A stretch of 64,000 nt of DNA from Schistocerca nitens (GCF_023898315.1 NC_064619.1:501056594-501120593); one strand, 5' to 3'. Numbered from the stretch's first letter, positions 31,001 through 42,901 are shown. The notes: a model not told the origin generated them from the letters alone. Program-made: numbers and translations.

Positions 31001-34000
31001 TGGCAACACCAGACGGTCCCTAGCGACGTCGGGAGCTTCCAGCAGCGCCGGCCAGTCCCTGGCAACGCCAGCCGGTCGCTAGCGACGTCGGGAGCTTCCA
31101 GCAGCGCCAGCCAGTCCGTGGCAACACCAGCCGGTCCTTGGCGACGTCGGCAGCTTCCAACAGCGCCAGCCAGTCCCTGGCAACGCCAGCCGGTCCCTAG
31201 CGACGTCGGCAGTTTCCAGCAGCGCCAGCCAGTCCCTGGCAATGCCAGCCGGCCCCTAGCGACATCCGGAGCTTCCAGCAGCGCCAGCCAGTCCCTGGCA
31301 ACGCCAGCCGGTTCCTAGCGACGTCGGGAGCTTCCAGCAGTGCCAGCCAGTCCCTGGCAACACCAGCCGGTCCCTAGCGACGTCGGCAGCTTCCAGCAGC
31401 GCCAGCCAGTCCCTGGCAACGCCAGACGGTCCCTAGCGACTTCAGGAGCTTCCAGCAGCGCCAGCCAGTCCCTGGCAACGCCAGCAGGTCCCTAGCGACG
31501 TCGGCAGCTTCCATCAGCGCCATCCAGTCCCTGGCAACGTCAGCCGGTTCCTAGCGACGTCGGGAGCTTCCAGCAGCGCCAGCCAGTCCCTGGCAACACC
31601 AGACGGTCCCTAGCGACGTCGGCAGCTTCCAACAGCGCCAGCCAGTCCCTGGCAACGCCAGCCGGTCCCTAGCGATGTCGGCAGCATCCAGCAGCGCCAG
31701 CCAGTCCCTGGCAACGCCAACCGGTCCCTAGCGACGTCGGCAGTTTCTAGCAGCGCCAGCCAGTCCCTGGCAACACCAGCAGGACCCTAGCGACGTCGGG
31801 AGCTTCCAGCAGCGCCAGGCAGTCCCTGGCAACGCCAGCCGGTCCCTAGCGACATCAGGAGCTTCCAGCAGCGCCAGCCAGTCCCTGGCAACGCCAGCCG
31901 GTCCCTAGCGACGTCGGGAGCTTCCAGCAGCGCCAGCCAGTCCCTGGCAACACCAGCCAGTCCTTGGCGACGTCAGCAGCTTCCAGCAGCGCCAGCCAGT
32001 CCCTGGTAACACCAGACGGTCCCTAGCGACGTCGGCAGCTTCCAGCAGCGCCAGCCAGTCCCTGGCAACGCCAGCCAGTCCCTAGCGACATAGGGAGCTT
32101 CCAGCAGCGCCAGCCAGTCCCTGGCAACGCCAGCAGGTCCCTAGCGACATTGGGAGCTTCCAGCAGCGCCAGGCAGTCCCTGGCAACGCCAGACGGTCCC
32201 TAGCGACGTCGGCAGCTTCCAGCAGCGCCAGCCAGTCCCTGGCAACTCCAGCCGCTCCTTAGCGACGTCGGCAGCTTCCAGCAGCGCCAGCCAGTCCTTG
32301 GTAACACCAGACGGTCCCTAGCGACGTCCGCAGCTTCCAGCAGCGCCAGTCAGTCCCTGGCAACGCCAGCCGGTCCCTAGCGACGTCGGCAGCTTCCAGC
32401 AGCGCCAGCCAGCCCTGGCAACACCACACGGTATCTAGCGACGTCGGCAGCTTCCAGCAGCGCCAGCCGGTCCCTGGCAACACTAGCCGGTCCCTAGCGA
32501 CGTCGGGAGCTTCCAGCAGCGCCAGCCAGTCCCTAGCAACACCAGCCGGTCCCTAGCGACGTCGGCAGCTTCAACAGCGCCAGGCAGTCCCTGGCAACAC
32601 CAGACAGTTCCTAGCGACGTCGGCAGCTTCCAGCAGCGCCAGCCAGTCCCTCGCAACGCCAGCCGGTCCCTAGCGACGTCGGCAGCTTCCAGCAGCGCCA
32701 GCCAGTCCCTGGCAACGCCAGCCGGTCCCTAGCGACGTCGGGAGCTTCCAGCAGCGCCAGCCAGTCCCTGGCAACACCAGCCAGTCCTTAGCAACGTCGG
32801 CAGCTTCCAGCAGCGCCAGACAGTCCCTGGCAACGCCAGCAGGTCCCTAGCGACATCGGGAGCTTCCAGCAGCGCCAGGCAGTCCCTGCCAACACCAGAC
32901 GGTCCCTAGCGACGTCGGCGGCTTCCAGCAGCGCCAGCCAGTCCCTGGCAACGCCAGCCGGTCCCTAGCGACGTCGGCATCTTCCAGCAGCGCCAGCCAG
33001 TTGCTGGCAACGCCAGCCGGTCCCTAGGGACGTCGGCAGCTTCCAGTAGCGCCAGCCAGTCCCTAGCAACACCTGCCGGTCCCTAGCGACGTTGGCAGCT
33101 TCCAGCAGCGCCAGCCAGTCCCTGGCAACGCCAGCCGGTCCCTAGCGACTTCGGGAGCTTCCAGTAGCGGCAGCCACTCCCTGGCAACACCAGCCAGTCC
33201 TTGGCGACGTCAGCAGCTTCCAGCAGCGCCAGCCACTCCCTGGTAACACCAGACGGTCCCTAGCGACATAGGGAGCTTCCAGCAGCGCCAGCCAGTCCCT
33301 GGCAACACCAGCCGGTCCCTAGGGACGTCGGGAGCTTCCAGCAGCGCCAGCCAGTCCCTGGCAACACCAGCCGGTCCCTAGCGACGTCGGCATCTTCCAG
33401 CAGCGCCAGCCAGTCCCTGGCAACGCCAGCCGGTCCCTAGCGACTTCGGGAGCTTCCAGTAGCGGCAGCCAGTCCCTGGCAACACCAGCCAGTCCTTGGC
33501 GACGTCAGCAGTTTCCAGCAGCGCCAGCCAGTCCCTGGTAACACCAGACGGTCCCTAGCGACATAGGGAGCTTTCAGCAGCGCCAGCCAGTCCCTGGCAA
33601 CACCAGACGGTCCCTAGCGACGTCGGGAGCTTCCAGCAGCGCCAGCCAGTCCCTGGCAACGCCAGCCGGTCGCTAGCGACGTCGGGAGCTTCCAGCAGCG
33701 CCAGCTAGTCCCTGGCAACACCAGCCGGTCCTTGGCGACGTCGGCAGCTTCCAACAGCGCCAGCCAGTCCCTGGCAACGCCAGCCGGTCCCTAGCGAAGT
33801 CGGCAGTTTCCAGCAGCGCCAGCCAGTCCCTGGCAATGCCAGCCGGCCCCTAGCGACATCCGGAGCTTCCAGCAGCGCCAGCCAGTCCCTGGCAACGCCA
33901 GCCGGTTCCTAGCGACGTCGGGAGCTTCCAGCAGTGCCAGCCAGTCCCTGGCAACACCAGCCGGTCCCTAGCGACGTCGGCAGCTTCCAGCAGCGCCAGC

Positions 34001-37000
34001 CAGTCCCTGGCAACGCCAGACGGTCCCTAGCGACTTCGGGAGCTTCCAGCAGCGCCAGCCAGTCCCTGGCAACGCCAGCAGGTCCCTAGCGACGTCGGCA
34101 GCTTCCATCAGCGCCATCCAGTCCCTGGCAACGTCAGCCGGTTCCTAGCGACGTCGGGAGCTTCCAGCAGCGCCAGCCAGTCCCTGGCAACACCAGACGG
34201 TCCCTAGCGACGTCGGCAGCTTCCAACAGCGCCAGCCAGTCCCTGGCAACGCCAGCCGGTCCCTAGCGATGTCGGCAGCATCCAGCAGCGCCAGCCAGTC
34301 CCTGGCAACGCCAACCGGTCCCTAGCGACGTCGGCAGTTTCTAGCAGCGCCAGCCAGTCCCTGGCAACACCAGCAGGTCCCTAGCGACGTTGGGAGCTTC
34401 CAGCAGCGCCAGGCAGTCCCTGGCAACGCCAGCCGGTCCCTAGCGACATCAGGAGCTTCCAGCAGCGCCAGCCAGTCCCTGGCAACGCCAGCCGGTCCCT
34501 AGCGACGTCGGGAGCTTCCAGCAGCGCCAGCCAGTCCCTGGCAACACCAGCCAGTCCTTGGCGACGTCAGGAGCTTCCAGCAGCGCCAGCCAGTCCCTGG
34601 TAACACCAGACGGTCCCTAGCGACGTCGGCAGCTTCCAGCAGCGCCAGCCAGTCCCTGGCAACGCCAGCCAGTCCCTAGCGACATAGGGAGCTTCCAGCA
34701 GCGCCAGCCAGTCCCTGGCAACGCCAGCAGGTCCCTAGCGACATTGGGAACTTCCAGCAGCGTCAGGCAGTCCCTGGCAACGCCAGACGGTCCCTAGCGA
34801 CGTCGGCAGCTTCCAGCAGCGCCAGCCAGTCCCTGGCAACGCCAGCCGCTCCTTAGCGACGTCGGCAGCTTCCAGCAGCGCCAGCCAGTCCTTGGTAACA
34901 CCAGACGGTCCCTAGCGACGTCCGCAGCTTCCAGCAGCGCCAGTCAGTCCCTGGCAACGCCAGCCGGTCCCTAGCGACGTCGGCAGCTTCCAGCAGCGCC
35001 AGCCAGCCCTGGCAACACCACACGGTATCTAGCGACGTCGGCAGCTTCCAGCAGCGCCAGCCGGTCCCTGGCAACACTAGCCGGTCCCTAGCGACGTCGG
35101 GAGCTTCCAGCAGCGCCAGCCAGTCCCTGGCAACACCAGCCGGTCCCTAGCGACGTCGGCAGCTTCAACAGCGCCAGGCAGTCCCTGGCAACACCAGACA
35201 GTTCCTAGCGACGTCGGCAGCTTCCAGCAGCGCCAGCCAGTCCCTCGCAACGCCAGCCGGTCCCTAGCGACGTCGGCAGCTTCCAGCAGCGCCAGCCAGT
35301 CCCTGGCAACGCCAGCCGGTCCCTAGCGACGTCGGGAGCTTCCAGCAGCGCCAGCCAGTCCCTGGCAACACCAGCCAGTCCTTAGCAACGTCGGCAGCTT
35401 CCAGCAGCGCCAGACAGTCCCTGGCAACGCCAGCAGGTCCCTAGGGACGTCGGGAGCTTCCAGCAGCGCCAGCCAGTCCCTGGCAACACCTGCCGGTTCC
35501 TAGCGACGTTGGCAGCTTCCAGCAGCGGCAGCCAGTCCCTGGCAACGCCAGCCGGTCCCTAGCGACTTCGGGAGCTTCCAGTAGCGGCAGCCACTCCCTG
35601 GCAACACCAGCCAGTCCTTGGCGACGTCAGCAGCTTCCAGCAGCGCCAGCCAGTCCCTGGTAACACCAGACGGTCCCTAGCGACATAGGGAGCTTCCAGC
35701 AGCGCCAGCCAGTCCCTGGCAACACCAGCCGGTCCCTAGGGACGTCGGGAGCTTCCAGCAGCGCCAGCCAGTCCCTGGCTACACCACATGGTCCCTAGCG
35801 ACGTCGGCAGCTTCCAGCAGCGCCAGCCAGTCCCTGGCAACACCAGCCGGTCCCTAGCGACGTCGGCAGCTTCAACAGCGCCAGGCAGTCCCTGGCAACA
35901 CCAGACAGTTCCTAGCGACGTCAGCAGCTTCCAGCAGCGCCAGCCAGTCCCTCGCAACGCCAGCCGGTCCCTAGCGACGTCGGGAGCTTCCAGCAGCGCC
36001 AGCCAGTCCCTGGCAACACCAGCCAGTCCTTAGCTACGTCGGCAGCTTCCAGCAGCGCCAGACAGTCCCTGGCAACGCCAGCAGGTCCCTAGCGACATCG
36101 GGAGCTTCCAGCAGCGCCAGGCAGTCCCTGCCAACACCAGACGGTCCCTAGCGACGTCGGGAGCTTCCAGCAGCGCCAGCCAGTCCCTGGCAACGCCAGC
36201 CGGTCGCTAGCGACGTCGGGAGCTTCCAGCAGCGCCAGCCAGTCCCTGGCAACACCAGCCGGTCCTTGGCGACGTCGGCAGCTTCCAACAGCGCCAGCCA
36301 GTCCCTGGCAACGCCAGCCGGTCCCTAGCGACGTCGGCAGCAACCAGCAGCGCCAGCCAGTCCCTGGCAATGCCAGCCGGCCCCTAGCGACATCCGGAGC
36401 TTCCAGCACCGCCAGCCAGTCCCTGGCAACGCCAGCCGGTTCCTAGCGACGTCGGGAGCTTCCAGCAGTGCCAGCCAGTCCCTGGCAACACCAGCCGGTC
36501 CCTAGCGACGTCGGCAGCTTCCAGCAGTGCCAGCCAGTCCCTGGCAACGCCAGACGGTCCCTAGCGACTTCGGGAGCTTCCAGCAGCGCCAGCCAGTCCC
36601 TGGCAACGCCAGCAGGTCCCTAGCGACGTCGGCAGCTTCCAGCAGCGCCAGCCAGTCCCTGGCAACGTCAGCCGGTTCCTAGCGACGTCGGGAGCTTCCA
36701 GCAGCGCCAGCCAGTCCCTGGCAACACCAGACGGTCCCTAGCGACGTCGGCAGCTTCCAACAGCGCCAGCCAGTCCCTGGCAACGCCAGCCGGTCCCTAG
36801 CGATGTCGGCAGCATCCAGCAGCGCCAGCCAGTCCCTGGCAACGCCAACCGGTCCCTAGCGACGTCGGCAGTTTCTAGCAGCGCCAGCCAGTCCCTGGCA
36901 ACACCAGCAGGTCCCTAGCGACGTCGGGAGCTTCCAGCAGCGCCAGGCAGTCCCTGGCAACGCCAGCCGGTCCCTAGCGACATCAGGAGCTTCCAGCAGC

Positions 37001-37530
37001 GCCAGCCAGTCCCTGGCAACGCCAGACGGTCCCTAGCGACGTCGGCAGCTTCCAGCAGCGCTAGGCAGTCCCTGGCAACGCCAGCCGGTCCCTAGCGACA
37101 TCGGGAGCTTCAAGCAGCGCCAGCCAGTTCCTGGCAACGCCAGCCGGTCCCTAGCGACGTCGGCAGCTTCCCGCAGCGCCAGCCAGTCCCTGGCAACGCC
37201 AGCCGGTCCCTAGCGACGTCGGCAGCTTCCAGCAGCGCCAGCCAGTCCCTGGCAACGCCAGCCGGTCCCTAGCGACATAAGGAGCTTCCAGCATCGCCAG
37301 GCAGTCCCTGGCAACACCAGCCGGTCCTTGGCGACGTCGGCAGCTTCCAGCAGCGCCAGGCAGTCCCTGGCAACGCCAGCCGGTCCCTAGTGACATCGGG
37401 AGCTTCCAGCAGCGCCAGCCAGTCCCTGGCAACGCCAGACATTCCCTAGCCACGTCAGGAGCTTCCAGCAGCGCCAGCTAGTTGCTGGCAATACCAGCCG
37501 GTCCCTAGTGACTTCAGCAGCTTCAAGCAA
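28084..37530. repeat. 59-bp GC-rich satellite array, about 160 copies, with 2.59-kb higher-order period
   Basis: Tandem 59-bp unit, about 69% GC with five CpGs, in an AT-rich neighbourhood. Each unit contains two related 20-base halves, gccagccagtccctggcaac and gccagccggtccctagcgac (17 of 20 identical), plus a 19-base remainder. Diagnostic variants recur at a fixed distance: near-identical segments begin at 29666, 32259 and 34853 (steps of 2,593 and 2,594), i.e. 44 units; a 12-unit (about 707-bp) duplication is also visible (28960 and 29666). The last higher-order copy lacks at least one unit. Open frames of 70-106 codons on the minus strand are by-products, because 59 is not divisible by three. 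No spacer structure, so not CRISPR-like. Confidence 0.97.
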
Positions 37531-37535
37531 CGCCA

Positions 37536-39265
37536 ATGTGGCTTTCGGCCATCCTTCTCTGCCACCTTCCCTCTACCCAATGTGGCTTTCAGCCATCCTT
37601 CACCTCACTCACCTCCTCTCTGAACAACTCAACTCCTGTCGCTCCACCATCTTCCTTTCCCTCGACCTTGAACGTGCCTACGACCATGTGTGGCATTCCA
37701 GTCTCCTCTTCAAGCCCCAAACCGTCGCCCTTCTCATTCACTATGTCTGTCTGATCGCCTCCTTCCTTTCCCACCATCTTTCCTACGTCACCATCCAGAA
37801 CACAGATTCCAACACCTTCTACCCCTCCGCCAGTGTACCCCAAGGTTCTGTCCTCTCCCCTCTTCTCTACCTTCCTTACATGGCAGACATGCATCTGCCT
37901 TCATCCCCCTTACACCTTCTCCAGTACGCCAATGACACTGCCTTCCTAGAGCTCGCCCCCACTCTGCAAAGTTCCCAGCACCTTCTCCAATCCCATCTTG
38001 ACCGGTTGACCACTTGGTGTAACCAGTGGCTGCTCAAGGTCAATCCTTCCAAGACCCAGGTGATCATTGTAGGCAACACCACTCCTTCCTTCCATCTCCT
38101 CGATTTCTTTCTTACTGTCTATGGCCATCCTATCACCCTTACTCACACCCTCAAGTACCTTGGCGTCACCTTTGATCGTCGCCTCTCCTTGACCCCCAAT
38201 CGCCGGACTATCCAAGCCAAGACATGCTCCTGACTCCGCCTACTCAAGCTCCTTTCTGGCCGCACCTGGGGTCTGGACACCTCCACCATCCTCCACACGT
38301 ACAAATACCCTCATCCACCCTACCCTCTGCTATGCCCATCCTGCGTGGATCTCCGCCCCTCCTACCTTCTACAAATCCCTTCAAAGCCAAGCGCTCTGCC
38401 TCGTCTATCGCATCCGCCTCCCTTCCCCCACATGGATCCTCTATGACTTAATTCCTTTCCCACACCTCCTCCTTTTCCTTGAACAGATAGAGATCATTTA
38501 CACCTCCCACAAACTTGATCCCGCTCACTCGCTGGTCTCTCCCATCCTTTCCCACCCCGATCCACTGCTGCGCCTGTACTCCTGCATCCCATGCGCTCTC
38601 CATCTTGCTACACTTCATACCCTTGCCCAAGGTGGCTTCCGCCCTCTCCCTGTCGATGGTTCTTCCTGTCGATGCCCTCGTCCGCCCATCTATCCCCCCC
38701 CCCCTATCAACTTTGATCCTCCCCTTGCTCCTCCTGTGTTTTCCTCGAGGGCACCCTTTTTCCCTTCTCTCCCTCCTCACTTCCTCCCTCCCTCCCCTCC
38801 TCCCCTCTTCCCCCCCACACTGGGCTTCCACACACCCCCTACCCTCTCCCCATCCCTTCTTCTCCCACTGGCGTCAACCCCCTCCCCCTTTCCCTCCTAC
38901 CCTCACCTCATCCCTCTGGCAGACCCCGGGCTTTTTTGTGTGAACAGTGCGTCTACATGCGTCGGAGATCGTCGGCGCAGTGCTCGCGTTTGTCGTCCCA
39001 TCAGTGCATCACTGTCTCTCCGTCCGAGCTCCTCCGTTCACGTGTGACATTCTGTATTCTCCGTTGTGTGCAGTGTTGAATGTTTCTTTATCCGAGCAGT
39101 GCGTCAGTGAACGACTCCGTTTATTTTACTATGTTTGTCTCCCTTTTTGCCTCCATGTATGTTTGTTTTTCTGTATTCCTGTTGTACTGTATGTCTTTTC
39201 TATAGCCGAAGAGCGGAATAAATAGGCCGCTGCCGGCCTACCTTGTTTGTAAGTTATAAAAATGA
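37536..39265 (+). mobile_element. LINE D: 5'-truncated, Jockey-like
   Basis: A 241-codon frame (37508-38233) begins in satellite sequence and continues into a reverse transcriptase: IFLSLDLERAYDHVWH, SVPQGSVLSPLLYLPYMADM and QYANDTAFLE, where the catalytic Y-A-D-D is Y-A-N-D. KVNPSKTQVI and HTLKYLGVTFDRRL follow; shifted frames continue with YAHPAWI-type sequence and LVYRIRLPSPTWILYDLIPF to about 38480. The rest is a C-rich, then T-rich 3' region ending near aataaa signals at 39216 and 39266. A 23-base stretch near 37536 recurs at 37580 with one change. The D-to-N change and frameshift make it inactive. It adjoins the satellite on the left and the transposon's right-end sequence on the right. 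Confidence 0.8.
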
Positions 39266-39280
39266 CAATAAAGAGGAAAA

Positions 39281-39420
39281 AGCGTGTCTTCATCCTTCAA
39301 ATGTTCATATAGTCGATCATCAATTGTTATTGTTTTGGAGCTAATAATTTTTTATTTTCAATCACAAGAAATATAATCTCTTTATCAAATTATTCTATCA
39401 TCTTATGTTATAATTTTTGT
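39281..39420 (-). pseudogene. Possible N-terminal fragment of the TTGCDY gene
   Basis: Minus-strand KTITIDDRLYEHLKDEDT reads cleanly at 39340-39285, next to LINE D. A short stretch upstream reads FDKEIIFLVIENKK after a stop. Its position just inside the right terminal repeat and its orientation fit the first exon of the decayed gene. I do not recognise the sequence with certainty, so the link rests on layout. Confidence 0.3.
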
Positions 39421-39457
39421 AGTTTGAAATCACCTTTGACTTCAGAAAAGTATGATG

Positions 39458-39628
39458 TTAAGAAAAGTGACCAATGTTTTTATGCACTTTTTGTACCTGG
39501 TACCTGTAATTTGGCTCGCGGCCCAGGCTAGAAGGTATGTATGGATTCAGAGTATATACTAATACTACTCTGTACGACACTTTTCGGTACTCAGAAAATA
39601 AGTAACGTCTGGCGGCCCTGGGATCTTG
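39458..39628 (-). repeat. Right terminal inverted repeat of the putative large transposon
   Basis: Inverted partner of 19996-20158. The strongest part is 39568-39623, ending cctggga followed by tcttg. Inner parts such as the ggtacctgtaa and aagaaaagtga blocks align with gaps. Sequence outside 39628 shows no similarity to the left flank. Confidence 0.75.
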
Positions 39629-39867
39629 CGCTAAAGGTGTTACCGTTTTGTGGTGGCCTCGCTGAGTGACAACGTGGCTTGCTAGGGTTCACCCTTGTCT
39701 GTCAAATGTGAGCTCACGCGCCGACAACCATCACTCTGAGCGTAACCAACTCGGCGCTCTCGGCCGCGCCCACTCCCAAAGTTCATGAGGTGCGTTTTTG
39801 AGCGCTGTACTGTCGCAACATATACCAAGCCATATATAAAATAAGGCCGAACTTTTATACATTGCTA

Positions 39868-40065
39868 GGCGGCCGTTGTGGCCGAGCGGTTCTAGGCGCT
39901 ACAGTCTGGAGCCGCGGAACCGTTACGGTCGCAGGTCTGAATCGTGCCTCGGGCATGGATGTGTGTGATGTCCTTAGGTTAGTCAGGATTAAGTAGTTCT
40001 AAGTTCTAGGGGACTGATGACCTCAGAAGTTAAGTCCCATAGTGCTCAGAGCCGTTTGAACCATT
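39868..40065 (+). mobile_element. tRNA-derived SINE (family 1)
   Basis: Family-1 SINE; the B-box is damaged (ggtctgaatcg). A perfect 15-base TSD, ttttatacattgcta, lies at 39853-39867 and 40066-40080. Confidence 0.93.
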
Positions 40066-40080
40066 TTTTATACATTGCTA

Positions 40081-40750
40081 TTACACTTTCTGACACCGCA
40101 GCACAACAAACCAAGAAAAAAAGAACCTGTTTAGGGACAGATGTATAATGCGCTGTAGCACTGGAACTGCATATTTACGCAATAATCAAATATAAATACG
40201 AATCCATGAAATCCGGGACAATAGCTTCAGAAAAGTTCAAGTCAAGATTGCATTGTAAGCTGTGCTTTTGGTGCACAGTCTAGGAACAGGACACGTTGTC
40301 TCCTCAGCCAATCAGAAGACAGAATGAGAGCAGATTACACGTTACGTAATCAGCCAATATTACCATCATGTTTTCGATACACGAGCGACGAAAAAAAGTT
40401 TAAGAATGAAATACGAATAAAGTAGACAATGAATGTAATGTAGAAAGTGTACAGTATCATTCAAAGCAGTACTCTAACATACCCGTAATCCTGGAGAAAT
40501 TGAAGGCGCCGGTTTCCCCGAAAGGCGCGGAATTTTTTAGTCGCTAGTCGTGTTCGCAACATTCTTGTAAAGAACTATTGCATCTCAGTTCCGCCTCTTC
40601 ATCAAAAAAGAGATGTAGTATTTATTTCTGGTGATGTGCTCGACGGAACATATACGCAGCTAGGTAACCTGCTAAATGTTCGATCTTTCTGCCATATCGC
40701 GGTATGGCACACATTCTGTGTGTGAACTGAACGACCTTCCGCATTGAACC
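40081..40750. other. No recognisable feature
   Basis: AT-rich, no sustained frame or repeat landmark. Confidence 0.45.
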
Positions 40751-40754
40751 TTCA

Positions 40755-41945
40755 GTACCTACATCTACATCTACATACATACTCCGTAATCCACCATACG
40801 GTGCGTGGCGGAGGGTACCTCGTACCACAACTAACATCTTCTCTCCCTGTTCCACTCCGAAACAGAACGAGAGAAAATGACTGCCTATATGCCTCTGTAC
40901 GAGTCCTAATCTCTCTTATCTTGTCGTTGTGGTCTTTCCGCGAAATATAAGTTGGCGGCAGTAAAACTGTACTGCAGTCAGCCTCAAATGCTGGTTCCTT
41001 AAATTTCCTCAGTAGCGATTCACGAAAAGAACTCCTCCTTTCCTCCAGAGACTCCCACCCGAGTTCCTGAAGCATTTCCGTAACACTCGCGTGATGATCA
41101 AACCTACCAGTAACAAATCTAGCAGCACGCCTCTGAATTGCTTTTATGTCCTCCCTCAATCCGAGCTGATAGGGATCCCAAACGTTCGAGCAGTACTCAA
41201 GAATAGGTCTTATTAGTGTTTTATACGCGGTCTTCTTTATAGATGAAACACATCTTCCCATAATTCTACCAATGAACCGAAGACGACTATCCGCCTTCCC
41301 CACAACTGCCATTACATGCTTGTCCCACTTCATGTCGCTCTGCAATGTTACGCCCAAATATTTAATCGACGTGGCTGTGTCAAGCGCTACACTACTAATG
41401 AAGTATCCAAACATTACGGGATTCTTTTTCCTATTCACCTGCATTAATTTACATTTATCTATATTTAGAGTTACCTGCCATTCTTTACACCAATCACAAA
41501 TCCTGTCCAAGTCATCTTGTATCCTCCTACAGTCACTCAACGACGACACCTTCCCGTACACCACAGCATCATCAGCAAACAGCCTCACATTGCTATCCAC
41601 CCTATCCGAAAGATCATTTATGTAGATAGAAAACAACAACGGAACTACCACACTTCCCTGGGGCACTCCAGATGATTGATACCCTCATCTCCGATGAACA
41701 CTCACCATCGAGGACAACGTAATGGGTTCTATTACTTAAGAAGTCTTCGACCCACTCACATATTTGGGAACCAATCCCATATTCTCGTACCTTAGTTAAG
41801 TGTCTGCAGTGGGGCACCGAGTCAAACGCTTTCCGGAAGTCAAGGAATATGGCATCCGTCTGATATCCTTCATCCATGGTTCGCAAGATATCATGTGAAA
41901 AAAGGGCGAGTGTTGTATGAGCTGAAGCAATCACTAACGATCGTC
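40755..41945 (-). mobile_element. LINE E: reverse transcriptase 3' half (relative of LINE A/B)
   Basis: Minus-strand, 5'-truncated. First frame (41934-41680): HDILRTMDEGYQTDAIFLDF and RKAFDSVPHCRHL. After a frameshift a second frame of about 300 codons gives MPQGSVVVPLLFSIYIND, intact F-A-D-D (LFADDAVVYGK), LNIDKCKLMQVNRKK, SIKYLGVTLQSDMKWDKH and LLPPTYISRKDH. The conserved end (after TEAYRQSF) is lost by frameshift. The 3' end is the (ATGTAG)-type repeat at 40758-40777. Closer to LINE F than to LINE A by the shared SHDILRTMDEG block. Confidence 0.88.
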
Positions 41946-42686
41946 GTCCCAGGGAGAATCTTCTGTTTTATAATTCTGAACAACAGTTACTTGGTCCGAA
42001 ATTCAACAGAGTCAAGGAAGCATTTTTTCGAACCTGATTGAACTCCACCGAACACCCTATTTCCTACGATTTCATAGCCTTAGTTCTGTTTCCTTTTCCG
42101 AAATTTCGCTTCGCCGACTCACAACAGAACTGTTGCGTTCCAACCTAACCTAGACCTCTGCCTACGCTATAGATCAGTCAGTCACCACAACCAGGTTTTT
42201 TTCTGCCAATTCAAGATGTGCTCTTACGTCCCAGCTTCATGACATCTTAGGAAATCTCAAGATATCTGGAAAACACAGCCGAAAACAGCTCAACCACGCT
42301 CCTGCGCATCGAGATCAATTCGTAGATCAGCCAAGTATTTGTAACAAAGTATATGGAAGTCACCGCTTCACTCCCAGTAATTTAACTCTAAATCACTAAA
42401 CTCTCCTAGAATTTAAAAGTGTAGTTGATACCAATTCGTGGTTCCCACCAACATTTTTAGCAGTACAATTGTCAGTATAGGGTATGGGGGAGGGTCCACT
42501 GGGGGCCGAACAGCACAATAACCCTGGGTTCGGTGTGGGGCGGCGGTGGGGTGAGTGGACTGCTGTAGCCTGTTGTGGGATTGTGAACCACTGAGGTCTA
42601 CGGCGGGGACGAAGCCTCTCCGTCGTTTCTAGGTCCCTAGTTCCATACAGTACGCTACAATACTGCAACAGAGACACGCAAAATCG

Positions 42687-42687
<1 letters not shown>
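41946..42687. other. No recognisable feature
   Basis: No repeat or frame that I can assign. A G-rich plus-strand tract lies near 42480-42560. Confidence 0.4.

Positions 42688-42758
<71 letters not shown>
42688..42758. repeat. (AT)n microsatellite
   Basis: About 71 bases of uninterrupted AT dinucleotide. Confidence 0.98.
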
Positions 42759-42764
<6 letters not shown>

Positions 42765-42901
42765 ACCACTCTGTATGTTTGCTGATAGCCGACAACAGAC
42801 AACATTGCCTGGCCAGGAACTCTGGTAACTGGCAAATTAGTAATTCAAGCTCATTTTACTACGCTTCGGTATTGCGTCAAAGACCCGCAGGAGTACATCA
42901 C

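Larger units (their letters stand above)
19996..39628 (-). mobile_element. Putative 19.6-kb DNA transposon with inverted terminal repeats and TTGCDY gene
   Basis: Inverted, related sequences mark the ends (19996-20158 and 39458-39628). Between them a decayed minus-strand gene runs from near the right end to about 560 bases inside the left end, the layout of a single-gene DNA transposon. The interior has been inflated by a SINE (22295-22416), a Tc1-like element (22582-24003), LINE B copy 2 (25681-27875), the 59-bp satellite (28084-37530) and LINE D (37536-39265). Removing these leaves roughly 6 kb. I found no clear target-site duplication outside the ends. Seen: repeats and gene pieces. Inferred: that they belong to one element. 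The alternative is that the two ends are independent copies of a small repeat that happen to flank an old gene. Confidence 0.5.

Noticed and set aside
28084..37530. Open frames of 70-106 codons in the tandem array, as repeat proteins
   Set aside because: The 59-bp unit is not a multiple of three, frames open briefly in several phases, and all break within a few units. They are by-products of GC-rich, stop-poor DNA.
28084..37530. CRISPR-like or other spaced repeat array
   Set aside because: Units abut directly with no unique spacers, and the context is eukaryotic.
37508..38233. A 241-codon gene beginning in satellite DNA
   Set aside because: The first codons are satellite and the rest is LINE D reverse transcriptase.
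19996..39628. LTR retrotransposon or Polinton/Maverick interpretation of the terminal repeats
   Set aside because: The repeats are inverted rather than direct, which excludes LTRs. I found no integrase, capsid or type-B polymerase motif, so there is no support for a Polinton.
42678..42835. Tyr-Ile repeat protein on the minus strand
   Set aside because: Direct translation of the (AT)n microsatellite.
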